Made by a program: the position numbers and the translations under genes
Notes under the pieces: generated by a model
What the model was told of the DNA's origin: nothing
The model's input: the letters and a program-made list of their open reading frames with translations, nothing else
Databases searched by the model: none
Assembly (NCBI GenBank): GCA_032821775.1
Contig: JAVLRN010000069.1
Location: 1-17,198, forward strand
From: Sanguinoderma infundibulare
Lineage: Eukaryota; Basidiomycota; Agaricomycetes; Polyporales; Polyporaceae
Length of the DNA: 17,198 nucleotides
Direction of reading: 5' to 3'
Part shown: positions 1-17,198 of the stretch, piece by piece
How positions within the stretch are numbered: position 1 is the stretch's first letter
Layout: the number at the start of each line of letters is the position of its first letter

Positions 1-14247
<14,247 letters not shown>

Positions 14248-14532
14248 AAAATAAATGAACTTATAAAAATATGATTAGTATTTTTTACATTTATAACCAT
14301 CTTCTAGGGCTGTTTAGCTCTTAGGGTGCCAATGGAATATTTTAATTCCTATTAGCTCTTTGGACCAAAACCTTAGCTATTAAATATAAATTTAAATTTA
14401 TTTATGTAGCTGATTTTAGTTAAACTAGTATTAATTTTTTTTATATAAAAAATACTGCTTATATTATATGTATTTCTTATATTTTAGAAACTGTCCATAT
14501 AATAATTTATTGTTTTATTTTTTTAACAATAT
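14248..14532. other. Spacer between trnE and cox1
   Basis: 285 nt of AT-rich DNA without a gene of its own. An ATG at 14300-14298 is in frame with the main cox1 exon 1 frame if a TGA (14246-14244) is read as Trp. It would give an atypical 26-residue N-terminal extension. The canonical start at 14247 ([11 protein letters not shown]) is the better match to the family but needs a one-base correction. No promoter motif could be recognised. Confidence 0.5.
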
Positions 14533-14602
14533 GATCTTTACCAGAATCGAACTGGTTCTAACTTCTTGAAGGGAAGCTGTACAACCTTTATACTTAAAGA
14601 CC
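14533..14602 (-). tRNA. trnE: tRNA-Glu (UUC)
   Basis: 70 nt. The acceptor GGTCTTT pairs with AAAGATC (one G-U). The D arm is GTA/TAC. The anticodon stem GCTTC/GAAGT closes the loop CCTTCAA with anticodon TTC. The T arm is ACCAG-TTCGATT-CTGGT. Position 33 is C instead of the near-universal U, which is unusual. It lies 285 nt upstream of cox1 and may mark the processing point of the precursor. Confidence 0.85.
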
Positions 14603-14610
14603 GGGATAAT

Positions 14611-14681
14611 AGCGAATAATGGAGTCGAACCGAATCTAACAGATCATGAGACTGTCGTGCTAACCGTTACACTATATCGCT
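14611..14681 (-). tRNA. trnM: tRNA-Met (CAU), with a poorly paired T arm
   Basis: 71 nt. The 5' acceptor is AGCGATA, followed by TA and the D arm GTG/CAC. The anticodon arm is ACAGT-CTCATGA-TCTGT (T-T at the base of the loop) with anticodon CAT. The T loop TTCGACT is present, but only two T-stem pairs form (GG/CC). The 3' acceptor strand TATTCGCT has one base more than the perfect complement TATCGCT. It could be initiator or elongator Met, or Ile with a modified C34. The irregular 3' half suggests an error or a degenerating copy. Confidence 0.7.
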
Positions 14682-14708
14682 TGAAGGATACACTATCTTT
14701 GAAACAAT

Positions 14709-14791
14709 ACGAACAAAGAGACTCGAACTCTTAAGGAATTACTTCCACTCCTGCTTAAAAGGAGATTGTTTACCAATTTCAACATGTTCGT
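14709..14791 (-). tRNA. trnL(uaa): tRNA-Leu (UAA)
   Basis: 83 nt with a long variable arm (GGAA/TTCC), as expected for Leu. The acceptor is ACGAACA/TGTTCGT. The anticodon stem CTCCT/AGGAG closes the loop TTTAAGC with anticodon TAA. The T arm is AGAG-TTCGAGT-CTCT. All stems pair well. Confidence 0.93.
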
Positions 14792-14884
14792 TAGTATTAA
14801 ATACACTCTCTTTTATTAATTAAAAAAAAAAAAATTAAATAAAATAAAATGTTAAATTTGTAAAAATAAAATATATTATTATAA

Positions 14885-14958
14885 GGCGTCAAGAGGAATT
14901 GAACCTCTGAAAAAAAGTATTAACAGTACTCCCGCAATTACCACTCTGCCATGACACC
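14885..14958 (-). tRNA. trnN: tRNA-Asn (GUU)
   Basis: 74 nt. The acceptor GGTGTCA pairs with TGACGCC (one G-U). The anticodon stem GAGTA/TACTT closes the loop CTGTTAA with anticodon GTT. The T arm is AGAGG-TTCAATT-CCTCT. Confidence 0.92.
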
Positions 14959-14977
14959 TATCTATAAATAGATATAT

Positions 14978-15051
14978 ACGGTAGGCGCGATTCGAACACG
15001 CTATACATCTCCTCCCCAAAAGGAGCGACGAACCAATTTGTCATCTACCGT
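14978..15051 (-). tRNA. trnP: tRNA-Pro (UGG)
   Basis: 74 nt. The acceptor is ACGGTAG/CTACCGT. The D arm is GAC/GTC with TTGG in the loop. The anticodon stem CTCCT/AGGAG closes the loop TTTGGGG with anticodon TGG. The T arm is GCGTG-TTCGAAT-CGCGC. First tRNA of the minus-strand cluster Pro-Asn-Leu-Met-Glu. Confidence 0.92.
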
Positions 15052-16351
15052 TTAAATTTTAAATAATTAAAATATAACTCTTCTTTTATTAATTAAAAAT
15101 AATAGGGTATAATTAAAAAAAATTATCTATAAAGTATAAATAATGAAAAAATAATAAGTATCTTATTAACTTATAAAATATTAATTAGTTTAATAATATT
15201 TTTACTTATATAAGCATTATAAATATGAAGGCGACTCTATAGATGAGTTAAAGTAAATAACATTTATATCTTAAAATTTTAATTGGGATACCTGGTTCCA
15301 TTATATGAAAAAATATCCGATATGCCACAATTTAACTTATTAAGGATAATACAACCCTTAATCTACTTAACTTAAAAATAGTAATGTACAAATGAATAAC
15401 AATATACAAAAATCTGCTAATGAAAAAAAAGAATAAATCTAGTAATTTAAAAAATTGGAAAAAAAAAAAAATCAGTATAATTTTTAGTAAACCTAAACTA
15501 AATTAATTCATATCATTAATCAGGATATAATGTTGATTTAAACTTATTTTTGGTTAAATATCTAGAATCATTAAATTAATCCAAATCTAAAACTTCTACT
15601 AAAGCTAAATATGATCGTGAACCTATTATAGATATTAAAGATTTAGTTAATGGAACTAATAATTAATTAATATCCAGTATCAGATCTAATTCTAATTTTA
15701 ATACAGATCCTACAATCGATTATGTTTCACTTAAAAAAAAAAGTAATATTTAATTGATTCAATTAAGGAAGAAAGATCTATTCCTAAACATAATACTCCC
15801 ATTTGTTTTGGTATAAAGGTAATTAACAAAATTTATGTTACTTAAATGTTATAAAAAATGGTTAAAATTTACCTTACATATCCCATTATCTAAATTAACT
15901 TAAAATTTAAGATAGTTATTAACTAAAAAAATTAATATTTCCTCTGCTTACAAGAATATCTAATGTTTTTTAGTTAATTGGATAGTTATAAGGTGACTAC
16001 TATGAAAGAAAGCAAATTTATCTGGATTACTTAAATTCTATCCTATAGATTTACTTAATTTTAAGAAAAAAAATAATTAAATTAAGAATAATGAATGTAA
16101 CAGATAGTATATAATATTCTTATACTAACTCAAAACTATTTTAATTTTCAGTACGATAATTTGAACTAGCTCTATTTTTCTCTTTTTAGTTAAATTATCC
16201 ATATTCTATTTGAGATCTCGTTTTGTTAATTGGAATGTATTGTTTTATTAAAATTTAAAAAGAATTTTTTTGTTTTTAAATTATATCGCTGATCTAAATT
16301 AGCTTTTCTATGCTACCTTAAAAAAAAAAAAAAATAAGGGGGAATAATTAT
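15052..16351. other. AT-rich region without recognisable genes
   Basis: About 1.3 kb, extremely A+T-rich, with homopolymer A runs (for example near 15460 and 16320) and no long ORF on either strand. On the plus strand the frame 15520-15753 (CTTCTACTAAAGCTAAATA region) has only two internal TAA codons and protein-like content (KAKYDREPIIDIKDLVNGTN). This may be a decayed ORF. No tRNA, rRNA or RNase P RNA core was recognised. It may be intergenic DNA with relics of a mobile insertion. Confidence 0.4.
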
Positions 16352-17179
16352 TTATCTTATACTAGATCTAGCTAAAACCCCTTCAACTTCGGTTAATAAT
16401 GCATATATCATAACAATCGATGAGAAATCCTCTATATAGGGACCTCTTTCTAAAACATTATTAAAAATAATATTATTATTATAAACCCCTATTCCATTTG
16501 TTTGATTTAATACACTTTCGAATCTAGTTAAATTATCTGAATTAAGACCTATTGCTCTATTTAAGACCCCATGTTCATCAGCCATTATCACTGAATTATT
16601 CCTTAATAAAGGTTCAGCAGCAATAACTCTTTGACTTATAGTCGATAGTATAAAGTTATACCCATCTACGATTAAATTGAGACGTTCATCATTACACATT
16701 GAAACCATTTGTTCCTTATTATCAGTGTAAAACCGTGTTACTGTTACACGGTTTACATTACAAACTTCCTTAGTAAGAACAGCTTTTAGCCAAAGGTTAC
16801 CATTACAATAACCAAAAAAATGAAGAAAAGAATCCGAACCTGGTGTAAAATATAATCTACTATCTCTAGAATTGTTAAATCGTTCTCTTACATGTGAATC
16901 AAAACCATTATCAATATTACAAGGTTGTGTTATTAACCTACCATTTCCATTAGGAATTAAAGTATATTTATGTAAATCATGGCTAGTAAAAATTCCACAA
17001 AAATCTTCTAGATAAGAAGATATATTCCTTCTATCTTGGATACTGATTGGGTAATGACTTAATATATGACTATAACTACCATATATAGAATTAGCTCTAA
17101 TATTCCATTTGGTAAATGAGAACCATAGACAAGATTGTAATATATTGGTACACCAGTAGATTTGGCTATCACTATTATA
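16352..17179 (-). CDS. Unrecognised ORF at the right edge (275 codons open)
   Basis: Open on the minus strand from 17179 (after a TAA at 17182) to a TAA at 16352. The first in-frame ATG is at 16708, giving 118 codons, but the upstream part also looks like protein (YGSYSHILSHYP, LYFTPGSDSFLHFFGY, LWLKAVLTKEV). The overlapping frame from 17196 (VVNIIVIAKSTGVPIYYNL) looks like an upstream part that would join after PNG near 17110 with a one-base shift. I see no polymerase, endonuclease or respiratory-chain motif. Its length and location beside a gene-poor region fit a plasmid-derived or lineage-specific ORF, but this is inference. It is probably truncated by the window edge or frameshifted. Confidence 0.5.
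   Translation of the reverse strand, partial: YNSDSQIYWCTNILQSCLWFSFTKWNIRANSIYGSYSHILSHYPISIQDRRNISSYLEDFCGIFTSHDLHKYTLIPNGNGRLITQPCNIDNGFDSHVRERFNNSRDSRLYFTPGSDSFLHFFGYCNGNLWLKAVLTKEVCNVNRVTVTRFYTDNKEQMVSMCNDERLNLIVDGYNFILSTISQRVIAAEPLLRNNSVIMADEHGVLNRAIGLNSDNLTRFESVLNQTNGIGVYNNNIIFNNVLERGPYIEDFSSIVMIYALLTEVEGVLARSSIR
16730..16754. repeat. Inverted repeat inside the right-edge ORF
   Basis: Arms AAACCGTGT (16730-16738) and ACACGGTTT (16746-16754) are perfect 9-bp complements around a 7-base loop. In this AT-rich DNA a GC-containing hairpin within coding sequence (it encodes NVNRVTVTR) stands out. It may be a mobile hairpin element or chance. Confidence 0.7.
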
Positions 17180-17198
17180 TTAACCACTTCAGAAGCTG

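Noticed and set aside
15230..15370. Mitochondrial RNase P RNA or an rRNA fragment
   Set aside because: None of the conserved core segments expected for these RNAs could be recognised.
16352..17198. Family B DNA polymerase of a linear mitochondrial plasmid (NSIYG resembles motif B)
   Set aside because: The Lys before the motif and any DTDS-like motif C are missing, and the rest does not look like a polymerase. A single short match is not enough.

Overview
The window is a stretch of fungal mitochondrial DNA, most likely from a filamentous fungus and probably a basidiomycete. That placement is inferred from the cox1 protein style and the intron load, not from a search. The DNA is very AT-rich. 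TGA is read as tryptophan (the mould mitochondrial code): five in-frame TGA codons inside otherwise continuous intron ORFs fall where a Trp or a read-through residue is expected. All recognised genes lie on the minus strand, so the transcript reads from high to low coordinates.

Positions 14247 to 1 hold one gene, cox1 (cytochrome c oxidase subunit I). I resolve eleven exons, about 1260 nt or 420 codons of the roughly 530 usual for the family. The 3' end lies beyond base 1. The exons are separated by ten complete group I introns and the start of an eleventh. Nine of the complete introns share one core (P, Q, R and S elements of IB type). The tenth, intron 4, has a different group I core and no homing endonuclease. 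Two exons are only 22 and 27 nt long. Several introns sit at codons for metal ligands: the His-Tyr cofactor region is split by intron 5, and the His-His copper pair follows intron 7 directly.

The introns are an archive of homing endonuclease genes (HEGs) in different states. LAGLIDADG ORFs in introns 5 (5' part), 6, 8 and 10 and GIY-YIG ORFs in introns 2 and 9 look intact under code 4. Those in introns 7 and 11 each carry one apparent frameshift. Those in introns 1 and 3, and a second copy inside intron 5, are decayed. Most HEG frames are fused in frame to the preceding cox1 exon. The intron 9 frame runs from exon 9 through the whole ribozyme core into a GIY-YIG endonuclease. Intron 4 instead holds a GC-richer, acidic ORF of 134 codons with an internal 27-bp duplication, which I cannot assign to any family.

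Upstream of cox1, on the same strand, is a block of five tRNA genes in the order Pro-Asn-Leu(UAA)-Met(CAU)-Glu. Then comes about 1.3 kb of very AT-rich DNA without a recognisable gene, possibly with decayed coding remnants. At the right edge is an unrecognised ORF (minus strand, open from 17179 to 16352).

Apparent single-base indels cluster between 12.9 and 14.25 kb: two in cox1 exon 1 and three in the intron 1 HEG. They are either sequencing or assembly errors, or real lesions. Reads over that region would decide.
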